64,000 nt of DNA from Fragilaria radians (lineage: Eukaryota; Bacillariophyta; Fragilariophyceae; Fragilariales; Fragilariaceae): NCBI GenBank assembly GCA_900642245.1, contig CAAAJI010000001.1, positions 65,471 through 129,470 on the forward strand. Reading direction: 5' to 3'. The notes under the pieces are model-generated. The model saw nothing but the letters and a program-made list of their open reading frames with translations. It was not told the DNA's origin and did no database searches. Shown piece after piece: positions 11,003-22,443 of this stretch. How positions within the stretch are numbered: the stretch's first letter is position 1; every line of letters starts with the position of its first letter. Position numbers and translations under genes: made by a program.

Positions 11003-12469
11003 GGTCACAGAATTTTGTCGTCCGCGTGCTTACTTACAGCCAATCCAATCAAGGATCCAACATCGAGATCGAACCAGTACCCTACATTTATTTCACTACA
11101 CTACTGGGCCGAAATTCGATCCCATGTTGTGATTTTTGAATCTGTCACACGTTGCTTTAGTTCCAAGGCTGTGAGGTTGGCATATCTTGATGTCCCATCT
11201 GGGACCTTATATGGAAAAGTCCAATGGACTATGATTCTCAATCCATAGAATCAAGAAAGAGCTCTCAATCTGTCAATCGTCACATTTTTCAATTCCAAAT
11301 CTGTGCATTTTATTCACATTTGAGAAAGTGAAACACTTGTATTCATGACATGTAATGTCACATTATGCAATTTCTTGGTTTGTAAATGATAGTTTTTGTT
11401 TTATTCAAAAATAGGTCATCAAAACATTATGTTGAAATTGACATACAGTCATCCGTATCATCATTGCAATTATGCTGGTTTGTTGCTATTACAATTCATT
11501 GATATTGTTGTTGGGTTTGTTCAAACTTTCCCAGTTACAACTGTTTATTATTATTGCTTTTCTCATCATTTGAGTATTCTTGTTGAAGGTATGGCTCTCT
11601 CCTTGTTGGGAAGCCAAAAGGTAAGTACTATAGCATAGAATTTCTTCTCTGATTGTATATTTAAACAATAAATGTTCTCCTTGATATTATCATGTTGTAT
11701 CTCTTTATCCATAGTTGCACTTACTCTGAATTGTCATTACGGACTCAGAGGATTTCCCCCGCACGAACTATCTCACACTTAGTTGCTGCTGGAAAATTCC
11801 ACATCTGCATGTTTATAGTTAGTTGTATATATCTGCATATTCATCGGCATGTGAATCTACGCTTCTAATGATGATTTCCAAGTACTTGGTATCAACAATG
11901 GGAATCAAAGATGCCAAAATATATTTGACACAGTTTGTAATGGGGTAAAGTTATTAGTAACACAAATAATTTTATATTTACAGACGGGAATGGCTTTTGC
12001 TTTGTCCCGTTTCTTTTTTACTATTCTGTAAAGGTGTATAATTATGCAAGCTATGATCCGTCAACAACGCTATAATTTACGATACAAACAAGGAATTGAT
12101 AACCGATTGAATGACTTATTCCCGAACACCCGATGTCTTGATTAGACAGTGTTCAGCCTGTTTATACAGTCATTAGTGACTGAATATATGACCGTGACTT
12201 GATACAACCGTTATGTTGTCCGTTATTTTGGTATTAAAACATCGTGACTCTACGAGAATCCTTACCATATGTGCTGTCGGTTATATGGGAAAAAGCGTTT
12301 AAATCTCATTTCAGTACTGTTTCGTACAGATATTTGAAGGGAAAATAATGACTGGTAATGACCCGCAAGGAGTTTCCCAGTGTGTTATCCTCATTGTGGT
12401 TCTATAGTTGGACAATATTACGTTTGAAAAGCAAGTGAGAAGCACCTGAATTTAAATCTACCGTCAATC
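11003..12469. other. intergenic, divergent promoters, no gene seen
   Basis: 1.5 kb between the monooxygenase (minus) and the secreted protein (plus). Small frames at 11015-11248 and 11396-11638 have no recognisable motif, and the second lacks any neighbouring exon. I see nothing else. Confidence 0.4.
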
Positions 12470-13489
12470 ATGATCCGCATGCCTGGATTCCTTTTCATCA
12501 TATTGATCGCGAATAGTATGATGCCGATCTTGACATTGTCCGATCGCTCCATCTCAGAAGGGAAGCATCGAAGACTGATCGTTTGTGACTTACCCAGTGG
12601 TATCACGGTAAACATTACGTTCACCATGCAGACGTATTATCAATTACAATGTCCTACGACAGAATATGACGCAGTCGGGGCCTTTCTTTATGATTACTTT
12701 CAAAAGTATTCGGCATTCGATCAGGCACTTGGTCCGTTAGCACTTGTTCCGACTACTCAGAAGTTATGCACCACTTCCCAAGCAAGAAGGTTGAATGATG
12801 CTGGCACTAATGCACTTGTGGGAGAAAAGGAAAGAAAGTTACAAGGAGCATCTACTGGTTACATCTGGAAAGCGCCTGCTATTTGTAAGCTATGCAAACC
12901 AGATACCAGGGACGGAAGAAGTCTTTCGGAAAGACAATTGCAGTTCTCCTCTTTCTCTACCTCCTCCACCTCCTCAATGACCTCTCCAGTGACTATAGTC
13001 ATCAAAACTGATGCTTTTCCTACTGAGACTTCGTACAGACTCAGAACCATGACTTCGAATAGGGATATTGTAATCAGCCCAATGTTTACAGCTCCGGAAA
13101 CAGTTTACACTCAGACCGTGTACCTTGAACCTGGGAAAGATTATCGATTGACAATGAGAGATGCATTTGGTGACGGAATTTGTTGCTACTATGGACCTGG
13201 ATATGTCCAAATCAACGCCGGAACATCCATTAAGGGTCCCATCATTGCAGCCGAACGGGGTGATTATGGCCTCACACGAACTCTTTATTTTACAGTGCCG
13301 ACCTCTATGCCTCCCACAACTATTAATCTACCTCTCATGGAGCTACGATACTCGGACTATTTGACGTATTATGTCCAACAGTTCTTTCACTTCAATTCGT
13401 TATCTTGTTTGTATGGATCAAATCCAACGATATCAGTCAAGCTCCTTCAGCTTCCTCATAACACGAGTGTGCCAACGTCATGTATTTAA
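12470..13489 (+). CDS. secreted protein with diatom-type FGDGICC domain
   Basis: Single exon, 339 residues. A hydrophobic signal peptide (about residues 5-24) is followed by KHRRLIVCD. A C-terminal module (about 175-285) has VTIVIKTDAFPTETSYRL, then a beta-rich stretch, then MRDAFGDGICCYYGPGYVQI. That module recurs in extracellular diatom proteins, often beside protease or adhesive domains. The region at 45-110 is an unrecognised domain with Cys pairs; 105-170 is polar linker with arginine pairs, possible processing sites; the last 50 residues contain two more Cys. I infer a wall-associated or exported protein. No enzyme motif is visible. Confidence 0.7.
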   Translation: MIRMPGFLFIILIANSMMPILTLSDRSISEGKHRRLIVCDLPSGITVNITFTMQTYYQLQCPTTEYDAVGAFLYDYFQKYSAFDQALGPLALVPTTQKLCTTSQARRLNDAGTNALVGEKERKLQGASTGYIWKAPAICKLCKPDTRDGRSLSERQLQFSSFSTSSTSSMTSPVTIVIKTDAFPTETSYRLRTMTSNRDIVISPMFTAPETVYTQTVYLEPGKDYRLTMRDAFGDGICCYYGPGYVQINAGTSIKGPIIAAERGDYGLTRTLYFTVPTSMPPTTINLPLMELRYSDYLTYYVQQFFHFNSLSCLYGSNPTISVKLLQLPHNTSVPTSCI

Positions 13490-14345
13490 CTCCCAGAGTT
13501 GAGCTCCCTCCATGATTTCAGCGACGACAGCGTTTGATCAAGTATTACTCCTTCAAGGGTGCTACCCGAGTTAATGTAGTTTGATTCTCTCAATATAAGA
13601 TAATGTGAAAGTACGATTGTATCTAACGTACCGCTTATGACTGAACGCACCAATCTTTTAGTGTAGCGTTTCGTTTGCAACCGAATCATCTTGATTCATG
13701 ATGAAAATCTGCCGTCAAGAATACAGCGTTAGATTTTACTATGCGGCCAATAATCCCATAACATCCTCAATTTAGGCTTTCGGATATTTCTACATCGGGA
13801 GTATCACCACTCTTTCAATACTGCAGATCATCCAAATTAAATTGAGAATAGCATGCTCACTTTTCACTATTGCTTGTATAGGTTCCAGTAAATAAAAAAA
13901 ATAACACTTCCTATCAACCTTTATTCACAATTCTCCAAAGAGCATGACAATAAATATAGAAATACTAACATGCAGTACCCAATCTACACATAATTCGTAC
14001 ACAATACTTTCAGTCTTGAATTGATTGAATCAATAACTTCAAAGAAAGGCTTGCAAGATGATCTCCAAACCCCTTTTGCCTAGCAATTCCTTGATACTTC
14101 TATGTGTTCTTATTTTAATTTGTCAATTTCGTGAATGTTTCAAAGTACATTCTTCTCACTTAGGCAGTCACAGGACCTTTCCTCAATGGTTGCTGGTAAA
14201 TGTTCACTACGGGTTCTATTGCTTGATCCATCCTTGTACATTGCGTTGTTTTATTTTTAACTCTCTTTTTGCCAATTGGCAGTTTTGTTGACAAGCAAAA
14301 GGTTGATGCACCGTATCAGATGATCTTTTCCAAGATTCCCTGCGC
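13490..14345. other. intergenic, no supported gene
   Basis: AT-rich 3' flank of the secreted-protein gene, followed by sequence with only short frames. No domain is recognised in the 14058-14291 frame. Confidence 0.4.
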
Positions 14346-14603
14346 TTGTTGGTGATGCAAGAAATACAAAACTACCTGAATCCGGAAATTTGTGTTGCAG
14401 CAAAGGCTGATCCTTTAGTTTGCTGGAGTGGGCACAGTTTACAATATCCTTGGGTTGCAATGGCAGCTAGAAAGTTGTTATCAGTTCCAGCTATGTCAAT
14501 ACCATCTGAACATGTCTTCTCTTCTTGTGCTATTGCATTTTCTATACGCTCAATGATCGCAGATGCACTGATGAGTCAAGTGTCATTGAAATATATAACA
14601 TGA
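14346..14603 (+). pseudogene. hAT transposase C-terminal dimerisation fragment
   Basis: An 85-codon frame carries the C-terminal hAT signature: DPLVCWSGHSLQYPWVAMAA, then ARKLLSVPAMSIPSEHVFSS, matching the family's W..h...yP.la..A...L..pat..pSErvFS pattern. The acidic and BED-finger parts of a transposase are absent upstream, so this is a dead fragment. It differs in sequence from the hAT element at 36584-39049. Confidence 0.75.
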
Positions 14604-15564
14604 AGCACACAAATGTTAGTATTGCTGATATAAAAACGAATTTGCGCTCAGTTGTCAATTGATTAAAATGCATTTACAACATAGCGTTATTCCTGGCGGT
14701 CTGCAGCTGCCAACAGGTAACAGTCAGAAGGGCATGGAATGTTGGCTGTGGCTGTTGCGGTTCCTGTTGGCTGTGCATCTTTTGTGTAAGCTACGGAATG
14801 CCTATACGCTCAATTTTTCTTTATAATTTTTTAAAAATCAATTACAAATAATCTTCCACGGCCAACGCTACTAATCATATGTATAGCATTTTTAATCTAT
14901 GCCACTATGAAAATTAGTTGCAGAGATTCAAGTTACATACTACAAACAATGAGCAGTGTTCACAATTTCTTTCAGCTTTACATACACTTGGTGTGCCTGC
15001 TTACATTGGAACAGATTTTATATAGTGTCTCTTTCTGCATATTGCTTATCTCTCCTGCAATGAACCCTTTCCTTGGATTGACTCCTTTTCATTTTCTTTT
15101 CTATTTGTGAAGTCCTAGTCTTCATAACACTATAGTATCTCCCTTTGAGATCATAATTCTCCGAATATTGAATTAATATTATGGGAAAATTTAGTGTCCT
15201 ACCATTTCATTTTGTTTGTAATCAAATTTTTGCTTTCATGGTTGTATAACAGTCTTTGTGCCGTCATCGTACGACAAATAATGATTAATGCAAAATCAAT
15301 TTTGACCGATATAAATACAGTTCTTTTTCTTTCTAAAAAGTTTCAACAAATTTCGTTTCAGTTTATAATTCACTTTAATAGAATATTGTGTTGGGTGCAT
15401 GTGACCCTGGTATTGTTTTCACGCCAAAGGTAACTGCTTTCGTTCGAAAGACATATAATCAGAATTCATTTCCATCCTTCCACATTTTTCTTTCAAGTTG
15501 ATAACACACTTAAAGGATAAAAGTTAAATATAACAGACTAAAAAAGGCTATGTAGAAATTATGT
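14604..15564. other. intergenic, no supported gene
   Basis: Short frames (14907-15110, 15194-15433) are hydrophobic by composition because the DNA is T-rich and show no recognisable domain. Any remaining terminal sequence of the hAT fossil would lie in the first part but cannot be identified. Confidence 0.4.
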
Positions 15565-17223
15565 TTAACGGAACCAAGTTGCCTGATTCCATTGAAACGA
15601 TCCTGATTGAGTATCAATCTCAACTCTCATGGGAGGCCAGATACCCCCTTCGACTACCAAAATTACAAAATCGTCAACCCCCTGATAGTTTTCCTTAATG
15701 CTTGGCGTTTCCGAGGCTAGATTTCGATGAACGAAAATGGTAGGAATGACATATTCGGTGCGCACTCGTTCGGTAAAGTTGGCAAAAAATTCATCGTTTG
15801 TAACGATGCGAGGATCTGAGTGTCCAAACACCACCAGGGCAGCTAGGGATTCTCCACCATTATTGTCCACGTTTTCATGAGTCTTGAAATTCATATCAAT
15901 CCATTCTAAATCAGCGGCTGTTCGATTGGCCCACTCAGTTGCATCGTGCTCTTCCCCACCCACCAAGTTAATTCCAATGTAGAGTACTCTCCTGTAAAAA
16001 AAGGCCCAGTTCTCATCCAAGACACCGTCGTAACGAGCCACGGTCCAAGGGGGCGAAGGCCAATATTTAGTTTCGTAATTTAAAAGATACTGCTTCCAAT
16101 ACTCCATCGCTTGCTCTGGATCAGGACAATCATTGTACTAGGACAATCATTCGATATTTCAAGAAGCAACAAGAGTGAGAACATTGTTGCTTGGTTTATC
16201 AGAGGTATTTCTAAAATATTCATAAATCCAAGCTCATATAAGGATCAACGAGACTAGACTTACTTCATTATCTCCAGGTATAAAGTAAACTGGTACATTT
16301 GATTTTTGAAACAAATTATCGACAGCGACGTAAGATGCTTCATCACATTTTGTGGAGAAGGGCGAATTCCAATCACCCAAGTGCACCATGAAAGAGCTAC
16401 TGTCACTTGGCAATTGGCCCAAATTCTCTTCAAAGTCCGTCAAGTATTGTTGATCTGGTCGACCACCCACAACATAAAATACTGTAGACGTTTCTGATTT
16501 GGGAGTAGTCGTGACTGGAGAAGTGGAAGGAACATTCCCCAAACTCACTCCCGATAAAGGCTTATCGCTATCATCCTTGTCATCCTCTATTGGTTTCAAA
16601 GTGGTGGGCAATGGAGACATTGCTGGTGTACTCCACGCTGGCTGTTGTGTATTAGTTGTGCTTGTCATGGGTGCCATGACTGGAGATAAGGCCGCAAGAT
16701 TTTCAGTCGTAGGATTGGAATTGAATAGAGCTGCCACCACCACCAATACAACGGCACCAACCAACAATGCTGTCGAAACAACAATTGCCAATTTCAGCCA
16801 TTTGGGAGCGTCAGTTAACCAAAGTGGGATACAACACACTGAATGTCTGGAAGCCGATGAGCCAGAGTTCGTCGTCTGTTGTGTCGGAGATGATGGTGTC
16901 GCAGCCGCGTAGGGGTTCAGATTCGATTTGTGATCGTCATTCGTAATTGTTCCCATCCAAGCAGAAGAATTATCATCGTCATCGTAGTTTTCACTGGCGT
17001 TGACGTCATAACCTCGATTCATCCTTTTTCGGGCAGCAATAGAAGCAGGATTTGGAAATGTTGTATTGATGCTGCTCATATCATCATCCGAGGGCAATAC
17101 CACAGATTCGCCATCAAGTAAAGAGGCCACATCCCCTCCCAACAATGACCCAACTCCTTGGATGGATTGCTCATCATCTGGATGGTCGCGTGTATTTGAG
17201 TCGACGTCTCGTAATCGAGCCAT
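15565..17223 (-). CDS. membrane-anchored calcineurin-like metallophosphatase
   Basis: Two exons, 17223-16264 and 16137-15565, with a 126-nt intron (16263-16138; GTAAGT, TAG), give 510 residues. I start at ATG 17223; the longer frame begins at TTG. The N-terminal 140 residues are polar and acidic, followed by one transmembrane helix (about 143-166) and a Thr/Pro-rich stalk, which suggests a type II membrane protein with an extracytoplasmic enzyme. Metallophosphoesterase blocks are VHLGDWN (about 281-287), IPGDNE joined across the intron to YNDC (about 315-323), YIGINLVGG, and VVFGHSDP (about 422-429). The first metal block, usually with an Asp in an FYxxxDxPY setting, reads FYVVGGRPDQ, so that ligand seems missing. 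Phosphate release from an organic ester is the family expectation; activity is uncertain. Confidence 0.75.
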
Positions 17224-20200
17224 CCGTAAGCACTTTGTAGAGTAGTTGTGTGGCAAATGTAATGTTCGTCAAATCTTGTGATAATTTTGTTGCCTCTCAG
17301 TACCAATAGCTTTCGAGTCTTGACAATTACGCGAGTTCGATCGTGCCAAGATCCAAATCACTGGAAGCTAGACTATATCTGTTCCAGTGAAAATGATTAG
17401 GACAGAAAGAGAGAAAGATGATGAATTAATCGACCTAGATGATATTGAATTACAGTCGAAATTAACAAAGTTCAGTCCAAACAATGATTTCTCCTTGTTG
17501 CCATACAAATTCTGTTGCTGAGTATTTCCTCGTTTTACCAGATTGATCTTGGAGGCAAAATGCGCGTGCTGACCAAAGTAGACATGTGTTTCGTTTCTTG
17601 CCCAGTATGTTCCACGACGGAAAAAATCCATTCGTGTAAGTTAGATACCTCGAGGACTATGTACACTCTTTTGGTTGACGTGACTTCCTTTGATGTATAC
17701 TGTTTTCTGGTCTTAAGTACAAAGTTCACCGTTATGAATTTTTACGATACGTTGGGCCGCCGTTTCGAAATCCGACTCACCTTTCGTGTTTCCAAGTGAT
17801 ACTCGAAGAATAGTACTCGATTACTCGCCATCAACCACACATTTTTACAACATGTTCACAAGGCATGGATTATTATCTCTGATCCTTGGTACACATGGAA
17901 TAAGATTATAGTTACTAAGAACTCTTTAGGAAAGGGCATTCATTTCTGCAGAGGAAATGAAGAAAAAAACAAAGATCAAAAGATGTCTTAAAACGATGCC
18001 TATGACACGGTACATTTTATGTTTTATCAACACTTGTCGATGATATTTAGTATGTATAGAGCAACTTGAGATCTCTCTAGGATGCATGATAACATATGCA
18101 GAGAAGAGATCCGCAGTGCATAGATTTGACAGGAAATTGTCCTGTCAACAAGCGTTACACTTGTGATGAGCAAGAAAATGCCTTAAAACTTACATTTTTG
18201 CAGAAGCAGATCAAGGGAGTTTCACTACTTCAGAAACAGAGTATTCATCAACTATTGAAAAATGAGAGGAAGACAATAGTCTTGACTAAACACTCAAACT
18301 TGAAGGATTGAAATCATTGCTCAAGAGTTGGACCTGGTTGCCCTTCCTGAAGGACAGATAAAGTCAATGCACAAAGAAAAGTATGTGACTTCCTATTAAT
18401 CTAAATAGAGCATTGACAAATTTTGCTTTCTTTCGTGCAACGCAATTTGTGGAATGAGTTGCCTACTGAATCTATTCAACAATATCGTTATCTGTCAGGT
18501 TAACATTCACATTTTTGAACCCTTCATGTCAATATGCAACCTCGTGAATACTGTGAAATGATTTAGTGCTTCCATAACGCTACAACAAATTGTTTCAATA
18601 TTGTAGTGCCCATGCCCCATCATTACCATGACAAAAGTAACAACTGGAAGCAAGTGTACATGTAAATTAAGGGTGATTCCCTCCCAGCCCAACTTGTAAG
18701 TACTGAAAGTTATAATTAACACTAAAATCTTTTTTATTCTAAGCCCACAGCTTAATGTGTCTTACTTATTCCACTTTTACATACGGTTATTAGTTTCGAC
18801 TTTACATCTTGTTTATTTTCTTCTCTATACCTTGTTTCCAATAGTGCAATGTGATAAGTTCTCCAATGTTTGCTGAAATCACTCTTTAAGTGATTGTCAT
18901 ATCTCCGTTTTCTGGATAGTGCCATCCCATAATTGGATGCACTACTAGTTTCATGTCATCGAAAAAAGTGACCATTATAACTTAGCCTGCATTTAGGCAA
19001 GCACAGCTCAAATTGAGTCATATACTAAGATTCATCTGGGCACATTTCATTACAACTCAAGGAGGGTCAAAATTGTTAAGAAAATTAACAAAAATTGACC
19101 CAGCACCATGTTGCTTCAAAATTACTCCATTTCGAAATGCTAATGCATCAGATGTCACGAATGAGCTGACACACGATTGATTTTCAAGCTACACACAACC
19201 CCAATACATAGGTTGGACACAAAAGTGAATTTACATTAAATAATGAGTGACCAAACACAACGCCTACATCCTCAATAATTCATGATACTGGATCAAACGC
19301 GAGGGATCATAAGGCATTATGGAGATAGCGAAGTACTTTCAGATATCTCAGTAAGATTACTATTAGCTATAATAATTGTAACATCTGGATGGGCATCACA
19401 TGGTACTTACAATATGAACCTTCAAGGCAAACTCGCATGCCTATTGTTTGACTGCGTTGTTTTTCTAATCGTGCAATTGAGAGTGGATAGCGCGTTGATG
19501 AATGTTCAACAGCAATCATGAACCAAAAAGGATGTTTTGATGGGACATGAATACCGCATAAACCCTCCAAATTCATATATACAACAATGTAAAGTTAATT
19601 AAAACTCTGTTGGAAGCATTTCTTAGTGTCGTTGATATATCTCATGCAGAAAATCAGTTGGCAGGTACTTTTTTCATTGTTAGATTTGATCATTTACTTG
19701 CTTCACAAGATTCTTGTCATTGAGATGAGTCTTGCCCTTCCATATATTTTATGAATTTATGTTGAAGGTGCATTCTTAGACGGTGCTGGTAACTTTATTT
19801 GAAGGACTATAGTTTAACTCCATTTTGACACTGTGGGGATTTTAAATAAGTTCATTTCATCCCGTGAATGGGTTATTAAGAAAATCTTCTTCAGGATGAT
19901 AAATATCCATGAAAAATCAAATATGTTGGAAGGATTGACAGTCTAGAAGACTTGTTCATAAATTGAGCAAGGAGGAGAAAGGGAAGCGCGCGAATGGCGT
20001 CGCAATCATTTATAATCATTCGAAGCTTCATGCTTCAAGTAACTTGGAGGATATTGTATACCAATGCGTGTTACAAGAGAACTTGTTGCGCATTTCGTTT
20101 TTTAGTTATGAATTGACTACTGATATCTCCCATACCCATATTTTTAAGATTTAATATTTTTATGACATCAAAAATTATGTATTCCTTTCCCCAAATGTCG

Positions 20201-20934
20201 AGCATTCTGTAAGGAGTTTTCTTTTTCAAAGCAAACCGCTAACATGACTGAGGCATTTGTGTATAGCAAGTTGGTTACAATTAACTAATTCTAAGTATCA
20301 GCCTTTATTTGATGGTGATCAAAGCCTTGCAAGTTAACTCGTAGTTTTCAGTTGATTTATCCTCTTTACACCATATTTATCAGATCAAAAATTTCCATGG
20401 CAAATCGTAACTTTCTGGAATGGGGTGAAAACGCGATTGCTTTATCCTTCAAAAAAGATGTTGCAATATCTGCCTGCCAACATTCACCTAGCATTCAAGG
20501 CTTTCTTTTGACAAATATTTACTGATTTGGAAGTCACATTAAAACTTAGAATCGGAGATCAAAAGATGTATTTCGACATGTCAAAGTTACATTGTGTGAA
20601 GATCAATACTACTGTTTCCAAGGATGTGTGCACAGTCAAGTTTCTTTCCTGGCAATAAGCCTGATAGTTGCTACACAAAATCAAATTCTTATCATATTGA
20701 TCTCCTACGATCTCCTGTTGATTCTCCATGGATTTAAGACGTGAGTGATGTAACAGTCTAAAGGAAATTTATTGAAACTTCTTTGATTATAAAGTCACTC
20801 TTTTTCTCATTTGTAATGTAACACCTAGTCATTTATTCCGGCTATCTTTTTCCGTCAATCTATATTTTTCCATATCATCTCTTGTATCTTGATTAGATCC
20901 TTCATCCCACTTAAAAAGGAAGCATATCTTGTTT
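17224..20934. other. gene-poor 3.7 kb region
   Basis: No gene supported. Both strands carry only short frames without domains. Around 18430-18490 a plus-strand stretch faintly resembles the end of a LINE reverse transcriptase (NLWNELPTESIQ) but is too short. A coding-like fragment at 19972-20154 is listed separately. Confidence 0.45.
19972..20154 (+). pseudogene. short coding-like fragment, unknown
   Basis: A run of about 60 codons ending in a stop, beginning near LSKEEKGKRANGVAII. Its charged and hydrophobic residues alternate as in a folded domain, unlike the T-rich random frames around it. It has no ATG, no upstream exon that I can join, and no family I recognise. It could be chance or a gene relic. 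Confidence 0.2.
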
Positions 20935-21738
20935 TCATTCAAATGCCGCGGGGAACATCAATTTGGACATGAAATCCTTCATTGCGTCCATAATAAAAAC
21001 TGCACAGACCATACGTCCGTAACGAAATGTCGCACCTCGGTAAAAGCCCCGAAATCCTGAATCCGAGTAGATCTTGCTTGCTGTCTTGGTGAAAGTGCTG
21101 TAAGTAGCCCTTTCAATGTCTCCCTGCATACAAGTCTTGATGGTATCCACTGGGTGGGACAAGTAGCAAGCAAAGAGACCTCCCAAAAGTGCTGCGGGGA
21201 TACGTGCTTTGTCATTCGTATCAAAGGTCTTTGGATAAGTCTCCATGAGATAATTCCGAACAAGGGGAGGAATGGATAGGTATCCACATGTCCAGAGAGC
21301 TTCTCGAATGGCAGCACCAGTGAAACCTCGACCAATGTTGGATGGATTCGCAATACTTTGGATAGTTGCCATCGTAGAACCTCCCTTACGCTGCTGTTGT
21401 ATCATGACCAGTTCTAGAGGACTTCCAACGAGTGCACTAATGCAACCAGCACTTGCTCCACAAATGAATTCCTCATGAGGTTTTAAACGTCGGTTCTCAC
21501 CGTTAAGGAACATGTTTTTGAATTTCCCACCGACGGCAAATTGGATCATTGTGCAGGAACCCATGTTGACACAGTTTGCTCCCACACCACGATACCAATG
21601 AACCGGTGATAATGAGATAGGTTGCTTTTGTTGCGTCATGTTCTTCGCATAATTAAATGGTTGAAGAATCAAGACCTCTATTACACCCACAGTCATACCA
21701 ACTGTGGCATTCTGAGTTTCGTTCAATTCCGAAGACAT
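20935..21738 (-). CDS. mitochondrial carrier family (SLC25) protein
   Basis: Single exon, 267 residues, typical of a short SLC25 carrier with three repeats of about 90 residues. The third repeat has the classic signature HPVDTIKTCMQ (195-204) plus GFRGFYRGATFRYGRM. The second has SPLELVMIQQQ (106-116), with Met where Lys/Arg is expected. The first has QPFNYAKN (26-33), with Asn where Asp/Glu is expected. WYRGVG (48-53) and GFTGAAIREALW (138-149) are the post-helix motifs. The protein should span the mitochondrial inner membrane six times and exchange a small metabolite; the transported substrate is not evident. The ATG is the first in frame. Confidence 0.85.
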   Translation of the reverse strand: MSSELNETQNATVGMTVGVIEVLILQPFNYAKNMTQQKQPISLSPVHWYRGVGANCVNMGSCTMIQFAVGGKFKNMFLNGENRRLKPHEEFICGASAGCISALVGSPLELVMIQQQRKGGSTMATIQSIANPSNIGRGFTGAAIREALWTCGYLSIPPLVRNYLMETYPKTFDTNDKARIPAALLGGLFACYLSHPVDTIKTCMQGDIERATYSTFTKTASKIYSDSGFRGFYRGATFRYGRMVCAVFIMDAMKDFMSKLMFPAAFE

Positions 21739-22443
21739 GATTCTAAGTTAATGTGTTGAACTTTTCGAAATGAACAAAAGCGAAACTATGGGAAAATGAT
21801 GTAGAAAAACTGTTGGAGTGACCGAATAACAAAAGATTCGGATGGTAGAAAACGCAAGTGGACGGAATTTCACAGATGGCAGTGAAATCAAAATTCTATT
21901 TTGTATGTATTCCCAAAGGAAAAAAGATATCAAAAAATATGGGTATCCTAATTGTAACTTGTTCCTTAGTGCAAAAGATTTCTCGTCAAAACCTAGAGAC
22001 TGTTACCGACCTCTGTGGCTAAACTTTGGCTGTGAACAAATCACTTGTGAATATAAGCCGAGAGTGTGCACATTGAAGTCCTCTTCTGGGGAAAGGACTC
22101 ACGACATTCATATAATCAAATATTTTCCAATAGTTTCCATAGGCATACATTAGTCTTTATGAACTAATTTGTATTATAGCTGTAATACATTTCCTCTTTC
22201 AACTAATGTAACAAGTTGAAGCACCATAAATTTCAAATAGGTACCATACAATAATAGTATATTCAAATAACAAAATGCATTACAAGAAAGGTAGGATAGT
22301 TTGCAAGGTAAAGAATACTTTTACCTTTAGGGATTGAGATACACTGCTACTGGAGTAATGCATGTACAGGTGACGGACAAACCGATTTTGATGAGGAGTA
22401 GTTTGAGCAACTTAGATCGCACAATTATTTTTTGTTCGAGTTC
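21739..22443. other. divergent promoter region
   Basis: 705 bases between the carrier gene (minus) and the SET-domain gene (plus), so it should hold both promoters. A frame at 21842-22153 has no domain and is judged spurious. Confidence 0.4.

Noticed and set aside
17368..17799. Overlapping frames on both strands beside the metallophosphatase
   Set aside because: Neither strand shows a domain, splice-joined extension or family pattern.
18430..18490. Resemblance to the end of a LINE reverse transcriptase
   Set aside because: About 20 residues only and no reverse transcriptase motif upstream.
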